From an uncultured Lachnospiraceae bacterium (lineage in GTDB: Bacteria > Bacillota > Clostridia > Lachnospirales > Lachnospiraceae): a stretch of DNA of 46,650 nucleotides. A program made the translations under genes and the position numbers. Under the pieces are notes generated by a model. It did no database searches and was not told where the DNA came from. It saw only the letters and a list, made by a program, of their open reading frames with translations. Below are positions 1 to 8,850 of this stretch, one piece after another; the stretch's first letter is position 1, and each line of letters begins with the position of its first letter. Location of the stretch: NCBI GenBank assembly GCA_900550285.1, contig URRW01000021.1:1-46650 (forward strand), in the 5' to 3' direction.

Positions 1-49
1 CCGCAGCCAGACTGCACAGAGCCGGGCGCTCCCGAAGGACATGAAGGGT

Positions 50-1087
50 TCACTCCGTCATGTGCCTGCGTCTTAGCTGTCCGCACGCCCCGTCGATGTC
101 GCGCCCCATTTCCCGGCGCACCGTCGCATTGACGCCCGCCTTTTCCAGCCGCCCTTTGAATGCCGCGATCGCCTTCTGGTTGGACTGGACAAAATCCCGC
201 TCCTTGATCGGATTGACCGGGATCAGGTTCACATGGCTTCCCAGCGGCTTTGCAAGCCCGATCAGCTCCTCTGCATCCTCCGGCGTATCGTTGACGCCTC
301 CCACGAGGCTGTACTCAAAGGTAAGCCTCCTGCCCGTCTTTTCAAAATAATTGCGGCACGCCGCCATCAGCTCTTCCATATGGTACTTATTCGCAACCGG
401 CATCAGCCTGCGCCGCTTTTCATCCGTCGTCGCGTGCAAAGACAGCGCCAGCGTGATCTGCAGCCTTTCCTCCGCCAGCTCATACATCTTCGGCACGATG
501 CCGCAGGTGGACACCGTCACGTTTCTCTGGCTGATATTCAGTCCGTGCTCATCCGTCAGCATCCTAAGAAACGTCAGCACATTATCATAATTGTCCAGCG
601 GCTCCCCGCTTCCCATCACGACCACGTTGCTTACCCGCTCCCCGGTCATGCGCTGGATCCGATAGATCTGATCCAGCATCTCCGACGGCAAAAGCCCTCT
701 TTCCAGCCCGTCCAGCGTGGACGCGCAGAACCTGCAGCCCATCCGGCAGCCCACCTGTGAGGAAATGCACACCGAATTGCCGTGTTTATACTGCATCCAC
801 ACGCTCTCCACCAGATTGCCGTCCGGCAGCGCGAACAAAAATTTCTTCGTGCCGTCGATGGCAGACGTCTGCTCCCGCACCGCCTTTAAAACGGTCAGAG
901 GATACTCTGCCTTGAGCTTTTCCCGGAAGGCTGCCGGAAGGTTCGTCATCTCGTCATAGCTTTCCGCCAGCTTCACATGCATCCAGTCGTAAAGCTGCGC
1001 CGCCCGGAAGGGCTTTTCGCCCAGCTCTGCCATGACCGCCTTTAACTGCGCAAGCGGCAGTGCCTTTAAATCCCTGTTTTCAGCCAT
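50..1087 (-). CDS. rlmN: 23S rRNA (adenine2503-C2)/tRNA (adenine37-C2) methyltransferase RlmN
   Basis: Radical-SAM enzyme that methylates C2 of A2503 in 23S rRNA and of A37 in some tRNAs, in the cytoplasm. The 345-residue length is normal for the family. The CxxxCxxC iron-sulfur motif is at C114, C118 and C121 (GCRMGCRFCA), followed by the GSGEPL segment near residue 160. The methyl-carrying cysteine is C335 in RDIDGACGQL near the C terminus. The start ATG at 1087 overlaps the 3' end of rsmB by 8 nt, so the gene is the visible distal end of the murE-priA-def-fmt-rsmB unit and probably translationally coupled. In related clostridia a PP2C phosphatase and a PASTA kinase often follow, but the window ends first. 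Confident. Confidence 0.97.
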   Translation of the reverse strand: MAENRDLKALPLAQLKAVMAELGEKPFRAAQLYDWMHVKLAESYDEMTNLPAAFREKLKAEYPLTVLKAVREQTSAIDGTKKFLFALPDGNLVESVWMQYKHGNSVCISSQVGCRMGCRFCASTLDGLERGLLPSEMLDQIYRIQRMTGERVSNVVVMGSGEPLDNYDNVLTFLRMLTDEHGLNISQRNVTVSTCGIVPKMYELAEERLQITLALSLHATTDEKRRRLMPVANKYHMEELMAACRNYFEKTGRRLTFEYSLVGGVNDTPEDAEELIGLAKPLGSHVNLIPVNPIKERDFVQSNQKAIAAFKGRLEKAGVNATVRREMGRDIDGACGQLRRRHMTE

Positions 1088-2489
1088 CTTTCCCTTTCCT
1101 TCTCAATCTTGCCATAAAAAAGCCGTCCGTATCCTTTTCGCCGCAAAACAGCTGCAGCCGTCCTTCTTTCGTCTCTTCGCACACAAAAGCCTGCGGCACA
1201 AATCCATCCATGCTCTCTGCCGTAAAAGGATAATTCCCGGTAATATAATCCACCATATCCTCATTTTCCAGACGATCCACCGTACAGGTGGAATACAGCA
1301 AAATCCCGCCCGGCTTCACATACTGCCAGCAGGCGTCTATAATCCGTTTCTGCAGGCATGCCAGATCGTCCAGATCCTGTCTTGTCACCCGGTAGCGGAT
1401 GTCTTTTTTGCGGTTCATCACGCCCAGACCCGAGCAGGGCACGTCAAGCAGCACCACGTCCGCCGTTTCCCGGTATTCTTCCATGAAAACGGACGCATCC
1501 CAGACGCGCGTCTCCAGATTGCCGATGCCGAGACGTTCTGCATTTTCCCGGATCAGCCTGACCTTTTGCTCCGACACATCGCCCGCAAGGACAGCCCCGC
1601 CTGCCGGCTGCTGCCCGTCAGCCGCCGAAACGCCCGTCTTACCGCTTTCGTCCCCGGCGCAGAGCTGCGCTGCAAAGGTCGCCTTTCCGCCCGGCGCGGC
1701 GCACAGATCCATTACCCGCATTCCTGTGCGGATGCCCGCCGCCAAAACCGCCGTCATGCTGCTCACGTCCTGCACATAAAACAGCCCTTCCGCAAAGCCC
1801 GGCAAAGACGCTGCGCCCTCGCAGCCGTCCAGCACCCATGCCTTTGGATAAAAGTCATGCCGCCGCACAAAAACGCCCGTCCGGCGGATCCTCTCCACCG
1901 CTTCTTCCGTTTCCGCCTCCGACAGCTTTTCGGAAAAACGGATCGTCATCGGCCGTCTCTGTTCCATTGCAGCCAGCAGCCTTTCACAGCGTTCTGCGCC
2001 ATACTGCTGCCTCCACAGACCAATCATCCACTCCGGCAGGCTGTATTTTACCGACAGCGCCTTTACCGGCTCCTGCTCAGGATCCGGCCATACAATGTCG
2101 TTTTTCCCGCGCGCGATGCTGCGCAGCACCCCGTTTACAAAGCCGGAAAGCGATGAAAAGCCGCGCTTTTTTGCAAGCCGCACCGCCTCGCTGCACGCTA
2201 CCGCGTCCGGCACCGAATCCATATATAAAATCTGATACGCCGACAGCCGCAAAAGGCTTCTGATCAGCGGCTTCATTTTTTTGACGGGCGTTTTGGAATA
2301 ACGGTCGATCACCCAGTCCAGCGTGATGCGCTTTTCCATCGTCCCTTCCGCAAGGCGCTTCAAAAACGCCTTATCCCGCGGATCCTCATAGTCGTATTTA
2401 TCCAGCGTATCCTTTAGGAGCGCACTTCCGTACGCCCCCGTTTTTTCCATTTCCATAAACAGCGAAAGCGCCGTCTCCCTCGTATCCAT
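1080..2489 (-). CDS. rsmB: 16S rRNA (cytosine967-C5)-methyltransferase RsmB
   Basis: Methylates C5 of C967 in 16S rRNA before 30S assembly is complete. The protein has 469 residues: an N-terminal NusB-like helical RNA-binding domain (about 1-130) and a C-terminal Rossmann methyltransferase domain. The SAM motif CAAPGGK is at 263-269, motif IV PCSGLG at 351-356 (C352), and the presumed nucleophile is C402 in STCTVDRLEN. An oddity is a Gly/Ala-rich insertion of about 25 residues (278-302) between SAM motif I and the next strand, where homologues have a short turn. The gene follows the Zn peptidase by 3 nt and overlaps rlmN, so it is part of the same transcription unit. Confidence 0.96.
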   Translation of the reverse strand: MDTRETALSLFMEMEKTGAYGSALLKDTLDKYDYEDPRDKAFLKRLAEGTMEKRITLDWVIDRYSKTPVKKMKPLIRSLLRLSAYQILYMDSVPDAVACSEAVRLAKKRGFSSLSGFVNGVLRSIARGKNDIVWPDPEQEPVKALSVKYSLPEWMIGLWRQQYGAERCERLLAAMEQRRPMTIRFSEKLSEAETEEAVERIRRTGVFVRRHDFYPKAWVLDGCEGAASLPGFAEGLFYVQDVSSMTAVLAAGIRTGMRVMDLCAAPGGKATFAAQLCAGDESGKTGVSAADGQQPAGGAVLAGDVSEQKVRLIRENAERLGIGNLETRVWDASVFMEEYRETADVVLLDVPCSGLGVMNRKKDIRYRVTRQDLDDLACLQKRIIDACWQYVKPGGILLYSTCTVDRLENEDMVDYITGNYPFTAESMDGFVPQAFVCEETKEGRLQLFCGEKDTDGFFMARLRRKGKDG

Positions 2490-2492
2490 AAA

Positions 2493-3209
2493 TCAGTCCC
2501 GATCCCTGTCCCTTGCGATTAAAACCAGACGCAGCAGGTTTAAGATCGCAGATACCGCCGCCGCAACATAGGTCATTGCCGCCGCCTTCAACACCTTCCG
2601 GCTGCCTTCCGCCTCCGTATCGCCCAAAATGCCGTAATCTGTCAGAAACACCATCGCCCTTTTGCTGGCGTTAAACTCCACCGGCAGCGTGACGATCTGA
2701 AACAGCACCGCCAGCAGAAAGACCCAGATGCCGATCTGCATCAGCAGCTCGTTCGCGCCAAAAATCAGCCCCATCATAAAGATCGGAAGCCCGAACTGGG
2801 AACCGAAATTTGCCGCCGGGGCAAGCTTTGAACGAATATTCAACGGCGCATAGCCCTCGCTGTGCTGCACCGCATGGCCGCATTCATGCGCCGCAACGCC
2901 CACCGCCGCAACGCTGCGCGCGCCGTAAGTGGCGTCCGACAAACGCAGTACCCTCGTGCGCGGGTCGTAATGATCCGTCAGGTTGCCCCGCACATGTTCT
3001 ATCCTCACATCATACAGCCCGTTCCGGTCTAAGATCCGCCGCGCCGTCTCTGCGCCCGTCATGCCCGAGGCGCTCCGCACTTTGCTGTAGCGGCTGAATG
3101 TGCCGTTGACCTGCATGCTGGCGATCAAGGAAAGGATCGCCCCTAAAAATACGAGCAGATAGGTCGGATCATAATAATAACGGTATCCCCAATATGCCAA
3201 TGTCATCAT
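2493..3209 (-). CDS. YugP-type membrane zinc metallopeptidase
   Basis: Membrane-bound zinc peptidase of the YugP type (Pfam Zn_peptidase_2), 238 residues. A hydrophobic N-terminal segment (about 15-31) is followed by a soluble part with the catalytic HECGH motif at 108-112, then two or three more membrane segments (roughly 138-180 and 208-226). The substrate is not known for the family. The start codon overlaps the fmt stop by 4 nt (ATGA), and its own stop lies 3 nt before the rsmB start, so it is co-transcribed with translation and rRNA-modification genes. This placement between fmt and rsmB is common in clostridia. The assignment rests on the motif and topology. The biological role is open. 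Confidence 0.9.
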   Translation of the reverse strand: MMTLAYWGYRYYYDPTYLLVFLGAILSLIASMQVNGTFSRYSKVRSASGMTGAETARRILDRNGLYDVRIEHVRGNLTDHYDPRTRVLRLSDATYGARSVAAVGVAAHECGHAVQHSEGYAPLNIRSKLAPAANFGSQFGLPIFMMGLIFGANELLMQIGIWVFLLAVLFQIVTLPVEFNASKRAMVFLTDYGILGDTEAEGSRKVLKAAAMTYVAAAVSAILNLLRLVLIARDRDRD

Positions 3210-4135
3210 TGCAGCTTTTCACCCTTTCCAATCCTGCAGCCCATCAAAAAGTCTTTTACCGCCATCCTCTTTTTACCTTCCAGCTGCACCTCTGCAAGCT
3301 TTAACAGCCCGTCTCCCGTGCTCACGATCACCGCGTCCTTTGTTACCTCTTCCACGCAGCCTGCCGCTTCCTGTCCCTTTCCTTCCATCGGAACTGCCTT
3401 CCAGATCTTTAACAGCTTCCCGTTGTAAAAGGTATATGCGCCCGGCCACGAATACAGACCGCGCACCTGACGGCCGATCTGGACCGCGCTCTTTTCCCAG
3501 TCGATCTTTCCCATGGACTTTGTGAGCATCCCTGCATAAAAGCATGTCTCCTCCGGCTGCTTCTCCGGCGAAAGCGTCCCTGCCTCCACCTCCTTTAACA
3601 CGTCCACGATCAGCGCAGAACCGGCTGCCGACAGCTTCTTTTCCAGGCTGACGTCGGTATCCGTCTCTTCGATCTCAACCGTCTTTTTTGCCAGCATATC
3701 CCCGGTGTCGATGCCTGCGTCCAGCTGCATGATCGTCACGCCGGTCTGTGTTTCCCCGTTTAAGATCACCCAGTTTGCGGGCGCGCAGCCCCGGTAGCCG
3801 GGAAGCAGGGAGGCGTGGATATTTAAACACCCGTACCTCGGGATGTCCAGCACCTCCTGCGATAAAATCTGCCCGAACGCCGCCACCACATAAGCATCCG
3901 CCTCATATGTTTTTAACTGCGCCACCGCCTCCGGCGCTTTGATCCTGACCGGCTGGAACACCTCGATGCCATGCTTTATTGCGCACTCCTTTACCGGAGG
4001 CATCTGCACTTTGCCGCTGCGCCCTTTGGGCTTGTCCGGCTGCGTTACCACCGCCCTAATCTCATGCCCCGCTGCGATCAGCGCTTCCAGAGGCGCGACC
4101 GCAAATTCCGGGGTTCCCATGTATACGATCTTCAT
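3206..4135 (-). CDS. fmt: methionyl-tRNA formyltransferase
   Basis: Transfers a formyl group from 10-formyl-THF to initiator Met-tRNA. I chose the ATG at 4135, giving 309 residues beginning MKIVYMGTPEFA, the classical Fmt N terminus. It forms an ATGA overlap with the def stop and has GGGAGGAAGA immediately upstream. An in-frame ATG 12 nt further upstream would use that ribosome binding site as coding sequence. Catalytic residues are visible as N105, H107 and D143 within NIHASLLPGYRG and LDAGIDTGD. The C-terminal OB-fold tRNA-binding domain covers roughly 205-309. It acts together with the adjacent deformylase: Fmt adds the formyl group and Def removes it. Confidence 0.97.
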   Translation of the reverse strand: MKIVYMGTPEFAVAPLEALIAAGHEIRAVVTQPDKPKGRSGKVQMPPVKECAIKHGIEVFQPVRIKAPEAVAQLKTYEADAYVVAAFGQILSQEVLDIPRYGCLNIHASLLPGYRGCAPANWVILNGETQTGVTIMQLDAGIDTGDMLAKKTVEIEETDTDVSLEKKLSAAGSALIVDVLKEVEAGTLSPEKQPEETCFYAGMLTKSMGKIDWEKSAVQIGRQVRGLYSWPGAYTFYNGKLLKIWKAVPMEGKGQEAAGCVEEVTKDAVIVSTGDGLLKLAEVQLEGKKRMAVKDFLMGCRIGKGEKLQ

Positions 4136-4635
4136 TCTTCCTCCCATTCTGCGTCTTCCAGATCCGCATAATAATCGTCGGTGCTCATCAGGTCGCCTTC
4201 CACCTTCTCCACATACAGATGGCCGTCCAGATGATCCGTCTCATGGCAGATCGCACGCGCCAAAAGCTCCGTGCCCTCGATCTCGTACTCTTCCATGTTT
4301 TCGTTAAATGCCACCGCCTTCACATAGTTGGGACGCGTTACGGTCCCAGTTTTTCCGGGAACGGACAGGCAGCCCTCTCCCCCGATCTGCTCGCCGGACG
4401 TCTCCACGATGCGCGGGTTGATCATTACGATCGGATCCTCCCCGGTCGTGTCGATGACTACGATCCGCTTTAAAATGCCCACCTGAGGCGCCGCAAGCCC
4501 TACGCCGTTTGCCTCATACATCGTGTCGAACATATCCTCGATCAGCTCCTTGATGCGGGGTGTTACCTCTTTGACTTCCTTACAGTTTTTTTCCAGGATC
4601 GGATCTCCGATCGTTCTGATATTTCTGATCGCCAT
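4132..4635 (-). CDS. def: peptide deformylase
   Basis: Removes the N-formyl group from nascent proteins. I chose the ATG at 4635, giving 167 residues (MAIRNIRTIGDP...), with AAAGAGGCAGAAA upstream. A longer reading from 4707 would run back into priA and lacks homology-like content. All three active-site motifs are present: GVGLAAPQ (44-51), EGCLS (87-91, metal ligand C89) and HETDH (131-135, ligands H131 and H135, catalytic E132). The C-terminal tail is strongly acidic. The gene lies 35 nt downstream of priA and overlaps fmt by 4 nt, so Def and Fmt are translationally coupled. Confidence 0.97.
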   Translation of the reverse strand: MAIRNIRTIGDPILEKNCKEVKEVTPRIKELIEDMFDTMYEANGVGLAAPQVGILKRIVVIDTTGEDPIVMINPRIVETSGEQIGGEGCLSVPGKTGTVTRPNYVKAVAFNENMEEYEIEGTELLARAICHETDHLDGHLYVEKVEGDLMSTDDYYADLEDAEWEEE

Positions 4636-4670
4636 TTTCTGCCTCTTTCCGCCGCCTGTGCGGCATTTTA

Positions 4671-6959
4671 TCAAAAATTGTGAACCGGGTCGAAATCGAA
4701 CTGGCACAGCCCCTGCAGCCGCTCTCTCGACGCCCGCAGCGCCTCGATGCCGTCCTTGATTTCTACCAGCTTTTCGTAATTTTTATTTTTCACATATACG
4801 CCGTAGCGGTATACGTCGTTGATCTTTCCGATGAGCGCGGGCGCGGGACCGATCACGACCGTATCCGGGACAGCGCCCTGCCGCAGATCCTGCTGCCGCG
4901 TCCCCTCTCCCGCCGGTCTTTCCTGCCGCTCTGCGATCTGCCTTGCATACCGGGCGGCTTCCTCCGCCCCCGCCTTCGCCTCTTCCTCCCGCTTTGCAAA
5001 AAACTGCACTGCCAGAATATGGGACGCCGGCGGATACGCCAAAAGCTCCCGATACAGGATCTCTTCCCGGTAAAACCCTTCGTAATCCTGCGCCGCCGCA
5101 TAGCGGATGCTGTAATGCTCCGGCTGATACGTCTGGATCACCACCTCGCCGGGGCGCTCCCCTCTTCCCGCGCGCCCCGCCGCCTGCGTCAGCAGCTGGA
5201 ACGTCCGCTCCCCGGCGCGGTAATCGCTCAATGACAGCGACAGATCCGCCGCCAGCACGCCCACCAGCGTCACCGCCGGGAAATCATGCCCCTTTACGAT
5301 CATCTGGGTTCCCACAAGAATGTCCGCCTCCCCTTTTGCAAAGGAGGACAAAATCCTTTCATAGCTTTCCTTCGTGCGCGTCGTATCCGCGTCCATACGC
5401 AGCACCCGCGCCGCCGGGAACAGCTTTTTTAGCTGCTCCTCGATCTGCTCCGTCCCCGCCTTAAAGCCGAGGATATATTTGGAGCCGCAGGACGGGCACA
5501 CCGATACCGATGGCTGCTCATAGCCGCAGTAGTGGCACACCAGCCGCCCGCCCCGATGCTCCGACAGGGACACGTCGCAGTGGGGGCATTTGCATACATA
5601 GCCGCAGGAACGGCAGGACACAAAGCCCGCGTAGCCCCTCCGGTTTAAAAACAGCATCGACTGTTCCTTTCGTTCCAGCCGCTGCCGCAGCTTCTCCTGC
5701 AGGCTCCGGGAAAAGATCGACCGGTTCCCCTGCCGCAGCTCCTCCCGAAGGTCTGCGACCTCCACCGCCGGAAGCGTCCCGCCGGTCAGGCGCTCCTTTA
5801 AGGTAAAAAGCTGATACTGCCCGCTTTTTGCCCGGCTGTAGGCTTCCAGCGATGGGGTCGCAGAGCCTAAAACGACCATCGCCCCCGAAAGGCGCGCCAG
5901 CTCCTCCGCCGTCTCCCGCGCGTGGTATTTCGGGCTTGTTTCGCTTTTATAGCTCGTCTCGTGCTCCTCGTCGATCAGGATCATTCCCAGATTCGGAAAG
6001 GGCACAAACAGCGCCGAGCGCGGCCCGATGATCACGTCGATCTCGCCCTTCTGCGCCCGCCGGCACTGATCCTGCTTTTCTCCCGCGCTTAAAGTGGAAT
6101 TCATCACGGACACCCGGCTGCCGAACCGCCCCGTAAAACGCTGCACCGTCTGGTAGGTCAGGGCGATCTCCGGGATCAGCACGATCGCCTGCTTTCCTCT
6201 TTCGATCATGCCCGCGATCAGCTCCAGATACACTTCTGTCTTGCCGCTTCCCGTGATCCCGTGGATCAGCGCCGTCCGCAGGTCTCCCCGGTCAAAGCTT
6301 TCCAAAAGGGAATCAGCAATCTCCTGCTGCGCTGCAGAAAGCACCTTTTTTTCATATGTGCCGCAGCTTCCCACCGGATTGCGGTACATCACAGAAGAGG
6401 CGATTCGCACCGCGCCGTCCGCTTCCAGACTTTTTAACGTCTGGGCAGCGATCTTTAGCTGCTTTGTTACCCTCTCCCACGAAAGGACCGGTTCTTCCAA
6501 AAGCGCTTCCAAAAGCCTTGCCTTCGCCGTCTGGTGCTTTGCCTGCGCCCGCTTAAGAAGCTCCCGCGCCTCCTGCGGCGAAACCGCCAGCCCTACCTTT
6601 TTCTGTTCTTTCACCCCGACCTTCTGACGGGCGGGAAGCACGGTTTTCAGCGCCTGGATCATCGTGGAGCCATACTGCTCCTTCATCCACGCCGCCAGCA
6701 TGATCAGCCGCTGGGAAGGCTCCGACGCGCCCGGGATTACCGAAGCGATCTCTTTTAGCCGCTCTGCCGGGAAATCCGTCCGGTCCGTCACCTCGATCAC
6801 ATAGCCCGTCCGCAGCGTATTGCCCGCCCCGAAGGGGATGTTGACCCGCACGCCGGGGCGCACCTGATCTGCCAGCGCCTCCGGGATGCGGTAGCCAAAG
6901 GGACGGTCCACCTTTTCATGGGAAATGTCCACAATGATATTTGCAAACTCTTTTCTCAA
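4671..6959 (-). CDS. priA: primosomal replication-restart helicase PriA
   Basis: Superfamily 2 DNA helicase (3' to 5') that recognises stalled forks and reloads the replisome, 762 residues. The order is an N-terminal DNA-binding domain (1-110), a winged-helix region (about 110-200), helicase motor 1 with Walker A GITGSGKT (234-241) and DEEH (330-333), a zinc-binding module, then motor 2. Zinc ligands visible are C449, C452, C458, C461, C475, C478, C488 and C491. Residues about 676-705 form a Gln/Arg/Gly-rich insertion near the C terminus. The start overlaps the murE stop by 4 nt (ATGA), so expression is driven from the murE promoter. Confidence 0.97.
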   Translation of the reverse strand: MRKEFANIIVDISHEKVDRPFGYRIPEALADQVRPGVRVNIPFGAGNTLRTGYVIEVTDRTDFPAERLKEIASVIPGASEPSQRLIMLAAWMKEQYGSTMIQALKTVLPARQKVGVKEQKKVGLAVSPQEARELLKRAQAKHQTAKARLLEALLEEPVLSWERVTKQLKIAAQTLKSLEADGAVRIASSVMYRNPVGSCGTYEKKVLSAAQQEIADSLLESFDRGDLRTALIHGITGSGKTEVYLELIAGMIERGKQAIVLIPEIALTYQTVQRFTGRFGSRVSVMNSTLSAGEKQDQCRRAQKGEIDVIIGPRSALFVPFPNLGMILIDEEHETSYKSETSPKYHARETAEELARLSGAMVVLGSATPSLEAYSRAKSGQYQLFTLKERLTGGTLPAVEVADLREELRQGNRSIFSRSLQEKLRQRLERKEQSMLFLNRRGYAGFVSCRSCGYVCKCPHCDVSLSEHRGGRLVCHYCGYEQPSVSVCPSCGSKYILGFKAGTEQIEEQLKKLFPAARVLRMDADTTRTKESYERILSSFAKGEADILVGTQMIVKGHDFPAVTLVGVLAADLSLSLSDYRAGERTFQLLTQAAGRAGRGERPGEVVIQTYQPEHYSIRYAAAQDYEGFYREEILYRELLAYPPASHILAVQFFAKREEEAKAGAEEAARYARQIAERQERPAGEGTRQQDLRQGAVPDTVVIGPAPALIGKINDVYRYGVYVKNKNYEKLVEIKDGIEALRASRERLQGLCQFDFDPVHNF

Positions 6960-8446
6960 AAAGAAATTCCTCTTTCCTTTAAAATATCCGCGATCAGATC
7001 TCTTTCATCCATCGGATATTTCACGCCTTTGATCTCCTGATAATCCTCGTGCCCCTTGCCCGCCAGCACGATGATGTCGCCCGGCTGTCCATGATCGATC
7101 GCATAGGCGATGGCTTCTTTGCGGTCGGGGATTTCCAGATAAGCGCCGTCCGTCTTTTTCATGCCCGTCACGATGTCTGCGATGATCGCCTCCGGCTCTT
7201 CAAACCGCGGATTGTCCGATGTGATGATCGTCAGATCCGCCAGCTTTCCGGACACCTCTCCCATCTCAAAGCGCCGGTTGCGGGAACGGTTGCCGCCGCA
7301 GCCAAACACGCACACCAGCCGTCCGTGCTCGTATTCCTTCAGCGTTGTCAGCAGGCTTTCCAGCGCCATGGCATTGTGGGCGTAATCGATCATCAGCGTA
7401 AATTCATCGGAAACCTTGACCATCTCGATGCGCCCTTTGACCTTTGCCGCCAGAAGCGCCCTTTGAATGTCCTCCTCCGACACGCCAAAATGCCGGCAGA
7501 TCGCCATTGCCGTCAGCGCATTGTATACAGAAAAACGCCCGGGCATCGCGATTTTTGCCTCCATCGAAAGAAGCCCTTCCGTCCGGAATGCCACACCAAG
7601 ATGCCCCTGCCTGTTCGTATATGTGATATTTTTTGCCCGAAGATCGACGCTTTCGGACATCCCATAGGTTTCCAGACTGCAGGTATGCCCTTTTGTCACC
7701 GCCTGCCAGTGAGCGTCGTCCCCGTTTACGATCCCGACCCTGCACTGCTGAAACAGCAGCCCCTTGCAGCGCATATAATCCTCAAAGCTTTCATGCTCGT
7801 TCGGGCCGATGTGATCCGGCTCCAGATTCGTAAAAATACCGAAATCAAATACAAAGCCCTGCGTCCGGTGCAGCATCAGCGCCTGAGAGGACACCTCCAT
7901 CACAACCGTATCGCAGCCGGCTTTTACCATCCGGTCAAAATATTCCTGCAAAAGCCATGATTCCGGCGTCGTGTTGACCGCATGGATATGCTCGTTTCCG
8001 ATGATCGTTTCGATCGTCCCCACAAGCCCTACCCTGCGCCCTGCATTTTCCAGAATGGACTTGACCAGATACGTCGTCGTCGTCTTTCCCTTCGTCCCGG
8101 TGATCCCGATCGTCACAAGCTTCTCCGCCGGATGGTCAAACCATGCCGCCGCCACAAACGCCATCGCATACCGGGTATCCTCCACCCGGATCACCGTCGC
8201 GTCCGCGTCTTCCGCAAGCTCTATGTCCCTGCACGCCAAAACAGCCGCCGCGCCGTCCTTTACCGCCTGATATGCCGCCTCATGCCCGTCAAAATTCGCG
8301 CCCCTGATACAGATGAACAGGCAGTTTTTTGTGACCTTACGGGAATCGTATACGACCGCTTCGATCTGTTTTTCCAGATCTCCCCGTTCGCAGGTATATT
8401 CCAGTTGTCCCAGCAATTCTTTTAAATTTTTCACACTGTCCTCCAT
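6956..8446 (-). CDS. murE: UDP-MurNAc-tripeptide synthetase MurE, meso-DAP type
   Basis: ATP-dependent Mur ligase that adds the third residue to UDP-MurNAc-L-Ala-D-Glu in peptidoglycan synthesis. The ATG at 8446 gives 496 residues. A TTG at 8467 is in frame, but it lies only about 5 nt from the predicted transcription start, so I rejected it. The ribosome binding site is weak. The P-loop GTKGKTTT is at 117-124, TTPES near 159-163 and VMEVSSQAL near 182. The substrate-selecting motif reads DNPR (in TSDNPRFEEPE), which in characterised MurE enzymes specifies meso-diaminopimelate rather than lysine. First gene of the murE-priA-def-fmt-peptidase-rsmB-rlmN unit. Confidence 0.95.
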   Translation of the reverse strand: MEDSVKNLKELLGQLEYTCERGDLEKQIEAVVYDSRKVTKNCLFICIRGANFDGHEAAYQAVKDGAAAVLACRDIELAEDADATVIRVEDTRYAMAFVAAAWFDHPAEKLVTIGITGTKGKTTTTYLVKSILENAGRRVGLVGTIETIIGNEHIHAVNTTPESWLLQEYFDRMVKAGCDTVVMEVSSQALMLHRTQGFVFDFGIFTNLEPDHIGPNEHESFEDYMRCKGLLFQQCRVGIVNGDDAHWQAVTKGHTCSLETYGMSESVDLRAKNITYTNRQGHLGVAFRTEGLLSMEAKIAMPGRFSVYNALTAMAICRHFGVSEEDIQRALLAAKVKGRIEMVKVSDEFTLMIDYAHNAMALESLLTTLKEYEHGRLVCVFGCGGNRSRNRRFEMGEVSGKLADLTIITSDNPRFEEPEAIIADIVTGMKKTDGAYLEIPDRKEAIAYAIDHGQPGDIIVLAGKGHEDYQEIKGVKYPMDERDLIADILKERGISF

Positions 8447-8478
8447 TGGAATTTCTATTTTTCCCAATTATCGTTTCA

Positions 8479-8507
8479 ATTCTAGCACAGAGCCCCACCG
8501 CTGGCAA
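8479..8507 (-). promoter_or_regulatory. sigma-A promoter for the murE-priA-def-fmt operon
   Basis: On the minus strand TTGCCA (8502-8507), a 17-nt spacer and TAGAAT (8479-8484), with a TGC just before the -10 box (extended -10). The predicted start is near 8472, leaving about 26 nt of leader to the murE ATG at 8446. No other comparable promoter was seen before rlmN. Confidence 0.75.
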
Positions 8508-8542
8508 GTACGGCGAAAGGGGCTTCGCCCCAGTGCCCTCGC

Positions 8543-8827
8543 AAGCTGCGCCTGTGTGCATGGCTGGCCGCCCAAAGGGGCGCTGCCTGCCTGCGGCGCG
8601 GATGACTTTTTGAGCGAAGGGGAATTTTCAAACGATCCGCCGCAGTCCGGCAGACTGTCCGGGACTTGTCTGAGCGCGCCATGCGGCGCGCGAGTTTGAC
8701 CGGACAGTCTGTATGTCCGGACCACGGCGGGGCGTTTTGCGAAAATTCCCTGTAAGCGAAAATGGAAGCCGCGCCGCAGGCAGGCAGTGCCCCTTTGGGC
8801 GGTCAGCCATGCACACAGACGCAGCTT
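8543..8827. repeat. 285-bp imperfect palindrome (fold-back element) between smpB and murE
   Basis: Outer arms 8543-8601 and 8769-8827 are reverse complements at 56 of 59 positions. All three differences are transitions. Inward, matching blocks continue with short gaps: GGGAATTTTC on both sides, the 12-mers at 8651-8662 and 8700-8711, and a central GCGCGCC/GGCGCGC stem (8674-8680 and 8685-8691). The sequence is GC-rich and non-coding. It fills almost the whole 404-nt gap between the murE start and the smpB stop (8447-8850), apart from the murE promoter. No U-tract follows, so it is not a canonical intrinsic terminator. It may be a dispersed fold-back or MITE-like repeat. No target-site duplication is evident. 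Confidence 0.8.
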
Positions 8828-8850
8828 TTACAGAGCGCCCCAGCGCTTTT

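Noticed and set aside
1032..2156. Long plus-strand frame of 374 codons opposite rsmB
   Set aside because: It lies antisense to a complete rsmB gene, and the His/Arg/Pro-rich translation is typical of shadow frames in GC-rich DNA.
8468..8850. tmRNA (ssrA) gene next to smpB
   Set aside because: No tRNA-like ends or tag-peptide frame can be found. The region is filled by the palindrome and the murE promoter.
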